In this document: piece by piece, positions 14,695-23,956 of the stretch
Layout of the letters: every line of letters starts with the position of its first letter
Numbering within the stretch: the first letter of the stretch is position 1
NCBI RefSeq assembly: GCF_030268005.1
Contig: NZ_BRZC01000004.1
Span: 620,001-684,000 of the forward strand
Length of the DNA: 64,000 nucleotides
Origin: Microbacterium arabinogalactanolyticum
Lineage (GTDB): Bacteria; Actinomycetota; Actinomycetes; Actinomycetales; Microbacteriaceae
Reading direction: 5' to 3'
Notes under the pieces: generated by a model
Told to the model about the DNA's origin: nothing
Databases searched by the model: none
Seen by the model: the letters and a program-made list of their open reading frames with translations, nothing else
Position numbers and translations under genes: made by a program

Positions 14695-15502
14695 GTCGCT
14701 TCCGATCACCGATGAGCAGGAGATCCTCTCCGGCGAGGCCGTCGCCATCGACGTGCAGCCGATCGGCTTCGTGCTGCGGGCCGCCGGCGCCCTGATCGAC
14801 ATGGTCATCGGGTTCGCGGTGTTCGCGGCGTTCGAGATCCTGCAGTTCTGGCTGCTCAGCCTGAACCTGCTGGATCTGCACACGCTGCCGATCCTCAGCA
14901 TCTGGGCCGCGGTGATCAGCTTCCTCGTGCTGCCGATCACCGTCGAGATGGCGATGCGGGGTCGCAGCGTGGGCAAGCTCGCTGTGGGCGGGCGGATCGT
15001 GCGCGTCGACGGCGGCGCGATCAGCTTCCGCCACACCTTCATCCGCGCGCTCGTGGGCGTGCTGGAGATCTACATGACTCTGGGCGGCGGCGCGGTGATC
15101 GCGGGAGCGGTGACCGCGCGCTCGCAGCGGCTGGGCGACCTGGTCGCCGGCACCTACTCGCAGCGGGTGCGCACCCCGCGACTGCCGTCGCACGTGCCCT
15201 ATCTGCCGCCGTCGCTGTCGACGTGGGCGCCGATCGCGGACGTCGCGCGACTCCCCGATCGCCTGGCCCGGCGCGTCTCCCAGTTCCTGGCGAACGCCGA
15301 TCAGCTGCTCCCCGCCGCCCGCATCCGGGTGGCCGAGGAGCTCGCGGCCGAGGTCGCCGCCTTCGTCTCCCCTGTTCCGCCGGTCTCGCCGGAGGAGCTG
15401 CTGCGCGGGGTGACCGTGCTGCGCCGCCAGCGCGAGCAGCGCGCGCTGATCATCGCCGACGAGCGCGCCGAGCGGCTCACCGGGCGGCGCGTGCGGGTCT
15501 GA
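14693..15502 (+). CDS. RDD family membrane protein
   Basis: 269-residue protein with an RDD domain: the Arg/Asp residues before TM1 (GFVLRAAGALIDM), three to four TM segments between about 28 and 150, and the GRSVGKLAVGGRIVR motif. A soluble helical tail follows from about residue 165. The start codon overlaps the divergent SpoIIM start by 2 bp (CATG); a TTG at 14681 would be an alternative. Usual partner of the SpoIIM gene in actinobacteria. Its transport or structural role is unproven. Confidence 0.87.
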   Translation: MSLPITDEQEILSGEAVAIDVQPIGFVLRAAGALIDMVIGFAVFAAFEILQFWLLSLNLLDLHTLPILSIWAAVISFLVLPITVEMAMRGRSVGKLAVGGRIVRVDGGAISFRHTFIRALVGVLEIYMTLGGGAVIAGAVTARSQRLGDLVAGTYSQRVRTPRLPSHVPYLPPSLSTWAPIADVARLPDRLARRVSQFLANADQLLPAARIRVAEELAAEVAAFVSPVPPVSPEELLRGVTVLRRQREQRALIIADERAERLTGRRVRV

Positions 15503-15547
15503 CTCGCAGCATCCGCTCTGCATCCGAGCTGGGCGCGCGGAGACGCC

Positions 15548-16759
15548 TCAGAACCGGATCGCGTCGATCACCTTCACCCGCAGTGCGACCAGCGCCGGGA
15601 CGAACCCGGCGACGGCGCCGACGATCACCGCGGCGACGAGGCCGGTGATCGCCGCGCGCATGGGGAACGGCGGAACATCCACGAGCGCCGGGAACATCCA
15701 CTCGGTCAGCATCGGCATCCGCAGTGCCGTGACCACGATCGCGATCCCGATCACCCCGGCGACGGTCGTGGCGACCAGGCTCTCCAGCAGCACCGTGGTG
15801 AAGATCCGTCCCGCGGTGGCCCCGAAGGCCCGCCGCACGCCGATCTCGCGCACCCGCTGCCGCATCGCGACCAGCTGCACGTTGATCAGGCTCAGCGCAC
15901 CGAGACCGAGGATCAGGGCCGCGACGCCGCCGATCAGCAGCTCGACCATGCGCTGCCCCTCCAGGTAGCCCGGGTTCGCACCCCAGTCGGTGCGGTTGAC
16001 GATCACCTGCTGCCCTTCCGGGAGGCCGGCGCGCAGATCCATCGCGAGGGCGGGGCCGACGGCGGCGACGTCCTTCCTGCCGACCCAGATGTCGTAGCGC
16101 ACCTGCGCGTCCTCGGGCAGCCTGTCCACGCGTGACGCGTAGGAGTCGAAGAGCACGTCGACGCGCTTCTCCTCGTCCCACGCCCCCTGCCGGGGTCGCA
16201 CGCCGACGATCTGGTAGGTGCCGCCGGCGGGACCGGCCAGGGTGAGCGTCGGATGCTGCGCCATCGGCACGCGCCCGAGCACCTCCCAGAGCGCCTCCGA
16301 CACGATCACGGGCGGCGCGAGCGCCTCGCCGTCGTCGGCGCGGAACTCGCGGCCCGTGAGCAGCTTCTCGCGGTGGATCCTGGAGTATGCGGGATCCAGC
16401 AGCCGCGCCGAGGTTTCGTGCAGCCCGTCCGGTGCCTGGACCGGGATCATCAGGCCCTCGGCGATGCGGGCCACGTCACTGAACCCGTAGCGCTCGGACA
16501 CCGTGGTGAAGCGCTCGTCGAAGGCGGCGGTGTCGACCGGGCCGTTCTCCCCCATCGCGGTGACGGCGATGGTGGCCTCGCGGCCCCCGTAGCGGTCCAT
16601 CTCCTCGGTCTGCGACTGCATGGCGAGCTCCGAGACCGCCACGACGGCGGTCAGCGCCGCGACCGACACGGCGATGCCGATCAGACTGAGCAGGACGCGC
16701 AGTTTGTGCACGCGGATCTCCGCCCAGGCATCGGCGAGCGATCCGATCAGCCAGTTCAT
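15548..16759 (-). CDS. MacB/FtsX-like ABC transporter permease
   Basis: 403-residue permease: TM1 near residues 22-45 (RVLLSLIGIAVSVAAL), a large extracytoplasmic MacB-core domain (about 55-270), then three C-terminal TMs of the FtsX type (VREIGVRRAFGATAGRIF). The ATG overlaps the ATPase stop. Last gene of a membrane fusion protein - ATPase - permease operon, the MacAB arrangement for export of peptides, antibiotics or lipoproteins. Substrate unknown. Confidence 0.92.
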   Translation of the reverse strand: MNWLIGSLADAWAEIRVHKLRVLLSLIGIAVSVAALTAVVAVSELAMQSQTEEMDRYGGREATIAVTAMGENGPVDTAAFDERFTTVSERYGFSDVARIAEGLMIPVQAPDGLHETSARLLDPAYSRIHREKLLTGREFRADDGEALAPPVIVSEALWEVLGRVPMAQHPTLTLAGPAGGTYQIVGVRPRQGAWDEEKRVDVLFDSYASRVDRLPEDAQVRYDIWVGRKDVAAVGPALAMDLRAGLPEGQQVIVNRTDWGANPGYLEGQRMVELLIGGVAALILGLGALSLINVQLVAMRQRVREIGVRRAFGATAGRIFTTVLLESLVATTVAGVIGIAIVVTALRMPMLTEWMFPALVDVPPFPMRAAITGLVAAVIVGAVAGFVPALVALRVKVIDAIRF

Positions 16760-17568
16760 GATGCCCGCTCCACAGCATCCGCCGCGACGGCATCCGCCGG
16801 TGCGTCACCGGCCGGCACGCTCGCGGCGAGAGCGAGCCCTGCGGGCGCATCGTCGTGCAGAGTGGACGCCTCGAAGGCGCGACGCAGGTCGGCGGTGGCG
16901 AGCACCCCGCCGTCGAGTCGATAATGCCGTCGGGCTCGGGCTGCGACGTGCAGATCGTGCGTGATCGTGACCAGTGCGGCGTCCGTCTCGGTGGCGACCT
17001 CGTCCAGCAGCGCCATCACGCTGGCGCCGGTGTCGATGTCCAGGGCGCCCGTGGGCTCGTCGGCGAGGATCAGCACCGGCCTGCGCACCAGGGCCCGCGC
17101 GATGGCGACGCGCTGCTGCTCGCCGCCGGAGAGACGGTCGGCGTTCTGCTCCACGCGATGCCCGAGACCGACGCGCTCCAGCATGTCGGCGGCGATGCGG
17201 CGCCGCTGCCAGAACAGCCGGCCCTTCGCGTGACCCAGCGGCATCATCACGTTGTCCAGCGCGGTGCGACCGGGCAGCAGGTTGAACTGCTGGAACACGA
17301 ACCCGACGTGGTCTCCGCGCAGCCGGTCCAGGTGCCCCTGCCTCGTGCGCCGCACCTCGCGTCCGGCGAAGGAGACCGTGCCGGTCGTGGGCGTGTCCAG
17401 CATGCCGAGGATGTTCAGCAGCGTCGACTTCCCGGATCCGGAGCGCCCGACGATGGAGACATGGTCGCCGGCGCCGACCTCGAGCGTGACTCCGCGCAGG
17501 ATCTCCAGCGTGCTGTCGTCCGGCAGGAGCACGCTCTTGGTGACGTCCTGCAACGCGACGAGCGTCAC
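16756..17568 (-). CDS. MacB-type ABC transporter ATPase (LolD-like)
   Basis: 270-residue ATPase. Walker [11 protein letters not shown]-loop [10 protein letters not shown], signature [15 protein letters not shown], Walker [12 protein letters not shown] and the H-loop THD are all intact. The GTG at 17568 overlaps the upstream stop (GTGA); hydrophilic sequence upstream of it in the same frame is not part of the ATPase fold. The last ~40 residues are Ala/Asp-rich. Energises the MacB-like permease downstream. Confidence 0.93.
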   Translation of the reverse strand: MTLVALQDVTKSVLLPDDSTLEILRGVTLEVGAGDHVSIVGRSGSGKSTLLNILGMLDTPTTGTVSFAGREVRRTRQGHLDRLRGDHVGFVFQQFNLLPGRTALDNVMMPLGHAKGRLFWQRRRIAADMLERVGLGHRVEQNADRLSGGEQQRVAIARALVRRPVLILADEPTGALDIDTGASVMALLDEVATETDAALVTITHDLHVAARARRHYRLDGGVLATADLRRAFEASTLHDDAPAGLALAASVPAGDAPADAVAADAVERAS

Positions 17569-18494
17569 CAGCTCGTCCCCGACTCGCAGTACTGGCCGCC
17601 CTGACCGTCGTCGTAGCACTCCTCCTCGGAGGGCGCGGCGAAGCCGGGTACGAATTGGCGGATGCTGTCGCCTTCGGCGAGCCCGTCCGTGACCTCCACC
17701 TTCTCGCCGTCGTTCACGCCGAGCGTGACCTTGCGCTCCTCGGGCTTGGACCCGTCGCCGGCATCCACCCAGACGGTCCCGCTGCCCGCACCGCCCTTGA
17801 CGGCGGTGACGGGGATCACGAGCGCGTCGTCGACCTTGCCGAGCGCGAGCTCGACGGACGCCGGGAGTCCGGCGAACACCTTCTGGTCGCCCGGCACCGC
17901 GCAGCGGATGCTCGCCGTCCCGTCCTCGGCGATCTGCACGCCCACTCCGGTGCAGGTGAACGGCGCCGGACCGCCGTTGATGCTGACGGTCGCCTCGGTG
18001 GGCGCGTTCACGAGCCGGTACAGTTCGGCCGGCTTGACGGTGGCCAGCACGTGGTGGCGGGCCGGGGTGAGCTTCAGCACCTCTCCCCCGACGCTGGCCA
18101 TCTGCCCCTTCACGAGGGCCAGCTCGGAGACGTCCCCCGCCTCCGGGGCGCGAAGCTCGACGGTCTTGGCAGGATGCGCCTGCTTGATCGTCATGAGCAG
18201 CTGCCCCTTTGCGACGGCCGCCCCGTCGGCGACGTGCACCGCCGTGACCGTGCCGTCCGTCTCGCTGCGGACGACGTAGGGCTCGTCGCGCGCGATGGTG
18301 GCGTCCAGCTTCAGCGCGCTGACCACCGACCCGCGCTCCACGGCCGTGACGGGATCGGCGACGCCGGCGGAGGGATCCGCGGGAGCGGCCTGCGTGACAT
18401 CGGGGAAGAACGCGAGCTTGACGAGCGCCGCGGCTGCTGCACCCAGAACCAGGACGAACACGAGCGGGAGGATCACACGGCGCCAGACGACCAC
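17565..18494 (-). CDS. Membrane fusion protein of MacAB-type exporter
   Basis: 309-residue HlyD/RND-type periplasmic adaptor equivalent: one N-terminal TM (about 7-25), a lipoyl/biotinyl-like barrel-hairpin region (VRSETDGTVTAVHVADG; LRAPEAGDVSEL) and a beta-barrel C-terminal part (ALVIPVTAVKG). The C-terminus ends in a Cys-containing segment (EECYDDGQGGQYCESG). GTG start chosen for the AGGAAAGG 5-12 nt upstream. First gene of the exporter operon. Confidence 0.88.
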   Translation of the reverse strand: MVVWRRVILPLVFVLVLGAAAAALVKLAFFPDVTQAAPADPSAGVADPVTAVERGSVVSALKLDATIARDEPYVVRSETDGTVTAVHVADGAAVAKGQLLMTIKQAHPAKTVELRAPEAGDVSELALVKGQMASVGGEVLKLTPARHHVLATVKPAELYRLVNAPTEATVSINGGPAPFTCTGVGVQIAEDGTASIRCAVPGDQKVFAGLPASVELALGKVDDALVIPVTAVKGGAGSGTVWVDAGDGSKPEERKVTLGVNDGEKVEVTDGLAEGDSIRQFVPGFAAPSEEECYDDGQGGQYCESGTSW

Positions 18495-18537
18495 GGTTGC
18501 CTTTCCTGGGCAGCCGCCCTGGCGCCCCCTCGGCATC

Positions 18538-18543
18538 AGGCTA
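18538..18543 (-). promoter_or_regulatory. Candidate -10 for MacAB-type operon
   Basis: TAGCCT on the minus strand, 43 nt upstream of the GTG of the fusion-protein gene. It leaves room for a normal leader containing AGGAAAGG. Confidence 0.4.
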
Positions 18544-18641
18544 GGGGAAGGCCCGCCGGAAACGGATCAGGGTTCACCCCCATCTGTCGTCGCGTCGCCC
18601 CTGAGTGCGCTCGACACGCGCCGCCGGCCTCGGCGGATGCG

Positions 18642-18866
18642 TCAGCCGCGCATCGCCTCGTGCCGCACGACGAGCCAGCCGGCGGGAACCGAGAGCCGCT
18701 CCGCGTGCAGTGCGCACAGGTCGTGCGCGTGCGGGTCCCCGCCCGGACCGAGCGGGCCGAGTGCCGCCATCTGATCGCCGTAGTCGAAGGTGAGCGTGGC
18801 GACCGCCTCGCGCGCGCAGGCCACCTTGGAGCAGAGCCGTTCGTCGGTGCGGAGTGAGTCGTCCAT
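18642..18866 (-). CDS. DUF3499 family small protein
   Basis: 74-residue conserved actinobacterial protein with Cys and His spaced as in DUF3499 (LCSKVAC at about 10-16, then HAHDLCALHAERL), suggesting a small zinc-binding fold. The ATG at 18866 lies exactly 7 nt after TACGCT, which predicts a leaderless message; an in-frame ATG at 18923 is less likely. Divergent from the metallopeptidase-family gene, as in mycobacteria (Rv3258c/Rv3259). Function unknown. Confidence 0.85.
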   Translation of the reverse strand: MDDSLRTDERLCSKVACAREAVATLTFDYGDQMAALGPLGPGGDPHAHDLCALHAERLSVPAGWLVVRHEAMRG

Positions 18867-18873
18867 CTCCCTC

Positions 18874-18879
18874 AGCGTA
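18874..18879 (-). promoter_or_regulatory. Leaderless -10 element for DUF3499 gene
   Basis: TACGCT on the minus strand, 7 nt before the ATG; the flanking context CCTACGCTG is shared with the manA promoter. Confidence 0.5.
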
Positions 18880-18951
18880 GGACCGCGGATGCCGGATGCG
18901 CGGGTGCCGCGCGGCATCCGCACCGAGCCGCCCGGGACTTCGAAGACGACC

Positions 18952-18957
18952 TAGACT
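18952..18957 (+). promoter_or_regulatory. Leaderless -10 element for metallopeptidase-family gene
   Basis: TAGACT, 7 nt before the ATG at 18965, so transcription would start at or next to the start codon. No clear -35 is visible. Confidence 0.45.
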
Positions 18958-18964
18958 TTCAGAC

Positions 18965-19396
18965 ATGCCCCGCCGTCGTTCCTCCCGCGCTCCCGGCCGC
19001 CGCGGCGCCCGCCACGGCCGGCACGGCAGGCTGGGCCGCAGCGAGGTCGTGCGGCCGCCGCTTCCGCCGCTGGACGGCAGGCTGGACCGGTTCGACGTCA
19101 CGGTCGGCAGCGCGGTGGAATATCTTCGCGGAGCCTGGGAGGAGCTGCGGGACGTGCGCTTCGAGATCTCGGCGATGCCGCTGCATGATCGCGAGGACGG
19201 CATCCCCCGGTGGCGGGTCGACCATGCCGCGCAGCGTGTGTCGCTGTACCGCGTGCCCATCGAGCGGCTGCTGCCGAAGGGTCACGACGACGCCATGCAT
19301 CGGCGCGTCGCGATCGAGAGCGCGGTGTTTCACGCCGCCGCCGAGTACGTCGGTCGCGAGCCCTGGGAGCTCGGTCCCGAGGGCCGGGACTACTGA
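18965..19396 (+). CDS. Metallopeptidase-family (zincin-like) protein, no HExxH seen
   Basis: 143-residue protein with a basic, probably disordered N-terminus (MPRRRSSRAPGRR) and a compact C-terminal domain. The position where the family normally has HExxHxxG reads VFHAAAEYVG, so the catalytic motif is not present. It ends with PWELGPEGRDY. Neighbour of DUF3499, as in Rv3259/Rv3258c. Annotated as a metallopeptidase by family membership only; enzymatic activity looks unlikely. Confidence 0.75.
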   Translation: MPRRRSSRAPGRRGARHGRHGRLGRSEVVRPPLPPLDGRLDRFDVTVGSAVEYLRGAWEELRDVRFEISAMPLHDREDGIPRWRVDHAAQRVSLYRVPIERLLPKGHDDAMHRRVAIESAVFHAAAEYVGREPWELGPEGRDY

Positions 19397-19433
19397 GCCA
19401 CCGGCGCTGACCTCCGCCCCGCCCCCTCCTCCT

Positions 19434-19500
19434 GGGTTGCTGAGCCTGTCGAAGCACCCACCACGAGAACGCCACGACGCTTCGACAAGCTCAGCGACCC
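19434..19500. repeat. REP-like palindrome (CTGAGC-TGTCGAAGC type)
   Basis: 22-nt arms (19434-19455 and 19479-19500) match as an inverted repeat at 20 of 22 positions around a 23-nt loop. The arm sequence (GCTGAGCxTGTCGAAGC) is of a type that recurs between convergent genes in Microbacteriaceae. Here it also separates two convergent genes and may terminate both. Confidence 0.7.
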
Positions 19501-19524
19501 ATGAATGGACGGCGGCTGGGCTTG

Positions 19525-20910
19525 TCAGGGACGCACGACGATCGGCTGCTGCGTGGCGGCCCCCGCCCAGAGCGGCCAGCTCGCGATCGCCGCAGAGCCG
19601 TTCGCGCCGAGCATGCCGATTGCTGCGTTCACACGACCGCTGGGCTCGAGGGTGTAGCCGCCCGCATCGACGGTCACGGCGGCCGAGCCACCGGGCTTCA
19701 ACTGGACCGTCCGCTCGTCCGCGCCGCCGAGGGCGACCGTGACGGGCTCCGATTCCGCGTTGTGCAGATAGAGGGTCGCCGGCGCCCCGCCCGGGACGGA
19801 GAACATCGTCGTAGCGCCGGAGGACAGCTCCGGCGAGGGCAGCGACCATGCGAGGTCCTGCTGATCCCCCGCCCGCACCGCCTGCCGCGCCCCGGCGACG
19901 ATCGGCTCGTTCGACGAGAGCTCGATGTCGTAGGAGCCCTCCTTCAGCCCGGTCAGGGTGACCTCTGACGGTGAACCGGCGAGGAGATCCACCGGATACT
20001 CGTCGATGACCGAGGCGGAACCGGCGGCGCGCACGCGCAGCGTGGCCTTGGCATCCTGATCCGGCGCCAGCATCCGCACTACGATGCCGGACGTGTCGTC
20101 GCCCTCGGTGGCCGGCGCGGACCGCACCCCCAGGAGGATCTGCTCGGTCTGCGCCCCGCTGATGCCGTCCTGAAGGTCGATGCCGACGGCGTCGAGCGTG
20201 CGCACCAGCGTCGACTGCAGGCTCGCTCGCACCGCCGCGCCCGACGAGGAGACGTGGACGACCGGGGTCCGCGACCCCGCCGCAACGGATGCCAGAGGCA
20301 CGCCGAGCTGCGTTCCCGCCGGCACGACCACGGTCGATGCCGAGCGCCTGTCGCCGTACACGTCCAGGTCGACGGTGGCGGTGACGGCACCGGGGTTGGT
20401 GAGCAGGATGATGTCGGATGCCCCGGTCGAGACGTCCCCGCCGACGAGCCAGCTGCTCAGCGACGGCTCGCGGCAGGGCGCCGCGGCGAAGCCGCTGGCG
20501 TCCTCATCGGAGAGCTGCACGGACTCGGTTGCGGAGAACAGCGGCACCTTCCGGTCCTTCACCGCGCCGACGATGGCCTGGGTCCCCGCGGCTCCGACGG
20601 CATCCGGCGCCTCGAGCGGTTCGGCCTTCGTGTCGTCGGTGTCACCGTCCGTCCGCAGGCTCATGGTGGCGGCCGAGACCATGAGTCCCGCCTGCGTGGC
20701 GTCCCGCCCGAGCACCCGGAAGGACCCGTTGCACACCAGTAGGGCGTCGCTCGGCACGGGTCGGACGGTCGTCGTGGCGGGAGTGGCGCGTATCTCGGGG
20801 AGCGGCGCCGCGGCGGCCGCGGCCACGCCCAGTGCGCAGGCTGCGGCCACGACGGCCCCGATCGCCACGCGCGTCCCGGTCGCGGCGAGACGAATGGTGC
20901 GCTGCTTCAT
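19525..20910 (-). CDS. DUF5719 family secreted/anchored protein
   Basis: 461 residues. One N-terminal hydrophobic segment (about 14-36) is a signal anchor or signal peptide, followed by an extracytoplasmic beta-rich region with repeated TVDLDVYG, VTVALGG and SYDIELSS-type strands. The ATG overlaps the stop of the large glycosyltransferase gene (ATGA), so the two are translationally coupled. Always found next to this type of glycosyltransferase in relatives as far as I know. Role unknown. Confidence 0.8.
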   Translation of the reverse strand: MKQRTIRLAATGTRVAIGAVVAAACALGVAAAAAAPLPEIRATPATTTVRPVPSDALLVCNGSFRVLGRDATQAGLMVSAATMSLRTDGDTDDTKAEPLEAPDAVGAAGTQAIVGAVKDRKVPLFSATESVQLSDEDASGFAAAPCREPSLSSWLVGGDVSTGASDIILLTNPGAVTATVDLDVYGDRRSASTVVVPAGTQLGVPLASVAAGSRTPVVHVSSSGAAVRASLQSTLVRTLDAVGIDLQDGISGAQTEQILLGVRSAPATEGDDTSGIVVRMLAPDQDAKATLRVRAAGSASVIDEYPVDLLAGSPSEVTLTGLKEGSYDIELSSNEPIVAGARQAVRAGDQQDLAWSLPSPELSSGATTMFSVPGGAPATLYLHNAESEPVTVALGGADERTVQLKPGGSAAVTVDAGGYTLEPSGRVNAAIGMLGANGSAAIASWPLWAGAATQQPIVVRP

Positions 20911-23843
20911 CGGGTGGCCTCCGCTTCGTCCTGGTGTTCGCCGACGGACGCCGTCCCGGCTGATTCCTCCGCGGTGTCGTCGAACTCGGCCGTACGCGGC
21001 GCGGCCTGGTCGTCGTGATGGTCGGCGATGCGGCGACGAGGCAGCACGATCGGCTCCGAGGGCTCGCGCCCGACGATGCGGGAGCGGGAGCGCGCGGCAC
21101 GTCGGGAGGCCCGGGTGGGGATCGCCAGCAGCAGCGCCGCCAGCAGCACGATCAGCTGCACGACTCCGACCAGCGCCGCGATCGTGCCCTGGGTCGCCGT
21201 CAGCTGGGGTCGCGGGGAGATCGTGCCGTCCACGCGCCACAGCATCCCGCGCGCGGTCTGCCCGGCCTTGACGAACCCGGAACGCTGATCGATGGAGGTC
21301 GTGGCCGCGTCGCGCATCGAGCGGGCGCGGTCCTGCTCCCGCGGCACCTGCGTGAGCAGCACGAAGCTGATCCCGTCCTTCGCCAGCGCGGACGCGGCGT
21401 CGAAGTCGCGCCCGGACATCAGATCGACCGACGCGGTCGCGACGTCGTCGCCGAGCGGCTTCGTCGCCGTGTTCATCAGGGTGCTCTGCGCGCCGAGCGT
21501 CGAGCTCGCGCCCCAGACGACCTGAGCGGAGAGACTGCCGTCATTCAGGGGCGTGAGCACCAGCGTGCCGCTGTCGACGGTCCGGTCGGACTGCGCGGCG
21601 ACCAGCGCCGGAAGGGTACTCGCCGGCCCGTTGTGGACCAGCGCCTGATCGAGTTGGACCGCCAGCAGAGAGGGAGTCGCGCACGCGGCGACCGCGATGC
21701 CCGCGAGAAGGGCGGCCGCGGTCCGCAGCGCGGTCAGCGCGACGACGGTGTCCAGCGTGACCAGCGCAGCGCCCACGACGCCCAGCCAGGCCAGGCTCAG
21801 GCCGCTGCCCGGCCAGACCGCCGCGCCGACACCGTCGACGGAAGACACCACCACGCTCACCACGAACAGCGCCGTCCCCAGGCCCGCCAGTGTGGTGGCC
21901 AGCAGCACGTAGCCGGCACGCCAGCGCGGCGACAGCGCCGACAGCAGGGCGAGCAGCGCGACGGGGGCGAGCAGCAGCGGCACCCACGGCGCGAACGCGC
22001 CGCCGAGGAACCAGTCCCAGCCTGCGCGGTCGACGGACGGGAAGCCACTCGCGACGTCCAGGCGCCGGGCGGCGCCCTCGACGGCGAGCACTGCGCCGGG
22101 GTCGGCCAGCAGCGCCCACGGCTCGCCGTCGCGCAGCCGGCGCACCACGAGCGGCGCGAACATCGCGGCGGACGGGATCAGCAGCCAGAACACGCGGGCG
22201 GCGCCTCGCAGACGACGGGTCGAGATCATCAGCACCAGCGTCACGACCCACAGCAGCACGAAGGCGGGTGCCAGCGACGGTGCGCAGGCCAGCGCCGCCG
22301 CGGTGAGAACGGAGGCCGCGCCGGCGGCGCCCCAGGAGCGGTGCGCGACGACCGCGGCGTGGAACACCCACGGCAGCAGGAGATGCAGCAGCACGGCGGC
22401 GGGACGCCCCTGCACCAGTGCGGTGAGGAAGGTCGGCGCGAGCGCCCACAGCACGCCTCCGAGGATGCGCAGGCCGGCACGGTCGGTGACGCGGGTGGCG
22501 GCGAACCATCCGCCGAGCACAGCCAGTGGCAGCGCGGCGAGCCACAGGACCACGAGCGCGAACGAGGGCGCCCCGGGCGACAGGGTCCCGAGCACGGCCA
22601 GCACCCCGGCGAACGGATCGGCGGGACCGACGAACCCCAGGCCCACATCCCGCAGGCCCCACGCGGCATCCCCCCAGAGCGCGGATACGGTGCGCCGGAG
22701 CGGGAGCAGGGCGCCGCCGCCGATCGTCGGCCATGCCAGCATCGAGACAAAGGCCGCGATGCTCACCACGAGAGCGGCCAGCACGGCCCACGCTCCGCCG
22801 CCGCTGAAGAAGTTGAGTTCGCTGACCGCACCGCGCTCGGTGCCGTGCCCGTCGTCCAGTCGCTGCTTCAGCTGCGCCCGGCTCACGCGCAGGGGCGCGA
22901 TCTCGGCCCATGAGGCCCGCCGGAAGGAGCGGATGGCGGCGCGGGATCGCGCGAGTGCGCCGAGCCGCACCATGGCGGTCAGCGCTGCGCCCCACTCCGG
23001 CACGACCTCGCCCGGCCGCTTCGCGATGAGATGGGTGATCGATCGCCACAGCGCGAGGGGCAGCAGCGAGATCCAGTGCAGCGGAACCGCGATCGCCGGC
23101 GCATAGGCGAGACGTCGATGCAACTGCGACCGGCGCGTCGCCCATGCGCGCGCCATCTGGGTGCGAGGGCGACCGCTGGAGCCCGCGGCCGGAACGCCCA
23201 GGCGGGCCTTCGGCACGAGCACCAGGCGCGCGCCGCCCAGTCGGGCCCGGACTCCGAGGTCGAGGCCCTCATCCGCGTCGGCGAGGGCGGTGTCCGGGCG
23301 CAGCACCGTCGGCGCCTCGCCGCGGATCAGCATGCCGCGCACATCGGCGCCGAGCGCATCCTCCACGTCGTCATGCTGGCCCTGGTCGAGCTCACCCGAG
23401 GCGAGTTCGATGGTGCGGCCCCAGCGGGTCATACTCACGCCCATCGACACGATCTCGCGGTCGTCGTCCTGCTCCACGAGCTTGGGCGCGGCGACCGCCG
23501 CTGACGGCGAGCGCTCCAGCGCCCCTGCCAGCAGCTGCAGTGCATCCGACTCGGGGACGGTGTCCTCGGCGAGGATCCACACGGCGCTTCCCGCGGCAAC
23601 ACGAGGACCAGCGAGCGCCACCGCCTCGGAGAAGGTGGTGCTGGCCCGCGCCTCGATGATGCCCTCGACGATGTGCCCGATGCCGGGGAGCGCACGGACG
23701 GGCGCGGCGTCGCCGAGCACGACGACCGTCACTGCAGCCGGGGGCAGGGACTGCGCACTGAGTGCGTCGAGGGTTCGGCTGAGCTGGGCGCTCGCGGATC
23801 TCCCCGCGCGCGCGACGATGATGGCATGGGCACGTGCTGGCAT
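20907..23843 (-). CDS. Large GT2-type glycosyltransferase/multi-pass membrane protein
   Basis: 978 residues. The N-terminal ~250 residues resemble a GT2 (GT-A) domain (LSRTLDALSAQSLPPAAVTVVVLG; WILAEDTVPES). From about 245 there is an interfacial helix and then a dozen or so TM segments to about residue 900, with a charged cytoplasmic tail. Start ATG 9 nt after TAGGCT. Coupled to the DUF5719 gene; upstream lie whiB2 and manA. Probably adds a sugar, plausibly mannose, to an envelope acceptor; donor and acceptor are not shown by the sequence. Confidence 0.8.
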   Translation of the reverse strand: MPARAHAIIVARAGRSASAQLSRTLDALSAQSLPPAAVTVVVLGDAAPVRALPGIGHIVEGIIEARASTTFSEAVALAGPRVAAGSAVWILAEDTVPESDALQLLAGALERSPSAAVAAPKLVEQDDDREIVSMGVSMTRWGRTIELASGELDQGQHDDVEDALGADVRGMLIRGEAPTVLRPDTALADADEGLDLGVRARLGGARLVLVPKARLGVPAAGSSGRPRTQMARAWATRRSQLHRRLAYAPAIAVPLHWISLLPLALWRSITHLIAKRPGEVVPEWGAALTAMVRLGALARSRAAIRSFRRASWAEIAPLRVSRAQLKQRLDDGHGTERGAVSELNFFSGGGAWAVLAALVVSIAAFVSMLAWPTIGGGALLPLRRTVSALWGDAAWGLRDVGLGFVGPADPFAGVLAVLGTLSPGAPSFALVVLWLAALPLAVLGGWFAATRVTDRAGLRILGGVLWALAPTFLTALVQGRPAAVLLHLLLPWVFHAAVVAHRSWGAAGAASVLTAAALACAPSLAPAFVLLWVVTLVLMISTRRLRGAARVFWLLIPSAAMFAPLVVRRLRDGEPWALLADPGAVLAVEGAARRLDVASGFPSVDRAGWDWFLGGAFAPWVPLLLAPVALLALLSALSPRWRAGYVLLATTLAGLGTALFVVSVVVSSVDGVGAAVWPGSGLSLAWLGVVGAALVTLDTVVALTALRTAAALLAGIAVAACATPSLLAVQLDQALVHNGPASTLPALVAAQSDRTVDSGTLVLTPLNDGSLSAQVVWGASSTLGAQSTLMNTATKPLGDDVATASVDLMSGRDFDAASALAKDGISFVLLTQVPREQDRARSMRDAATTSIDQRSGFVKAGQTARGMLWRVDGTISPRPQLTATQGTIAALVGVVQLIVLLAALLLAIPTRASRRAARSRSRIVGREPSEPIVLPRRRIADHHDDQAAPRTAEFDDTAEESAGTASVGEHQDEAEATR

Positions 23844-23956
23844 GGCCCTGTCAGCCTAAGCAGGCTTACCCGCGCGGTCGGTCACCGCCGCGGCGCGTTC
23901 ACGAAGAAGTCAGCCGATCCGCCCTCGAGGGGCGAGCGCTCTGCGGTGCGACGCGC

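Noticed and set aside
21015..22913. 632-codon plus-strand frame opposite the large glycosyltransferase
   Set aside because: Gln/Arg/His-rich shadow of the minus-strand membrane protein.
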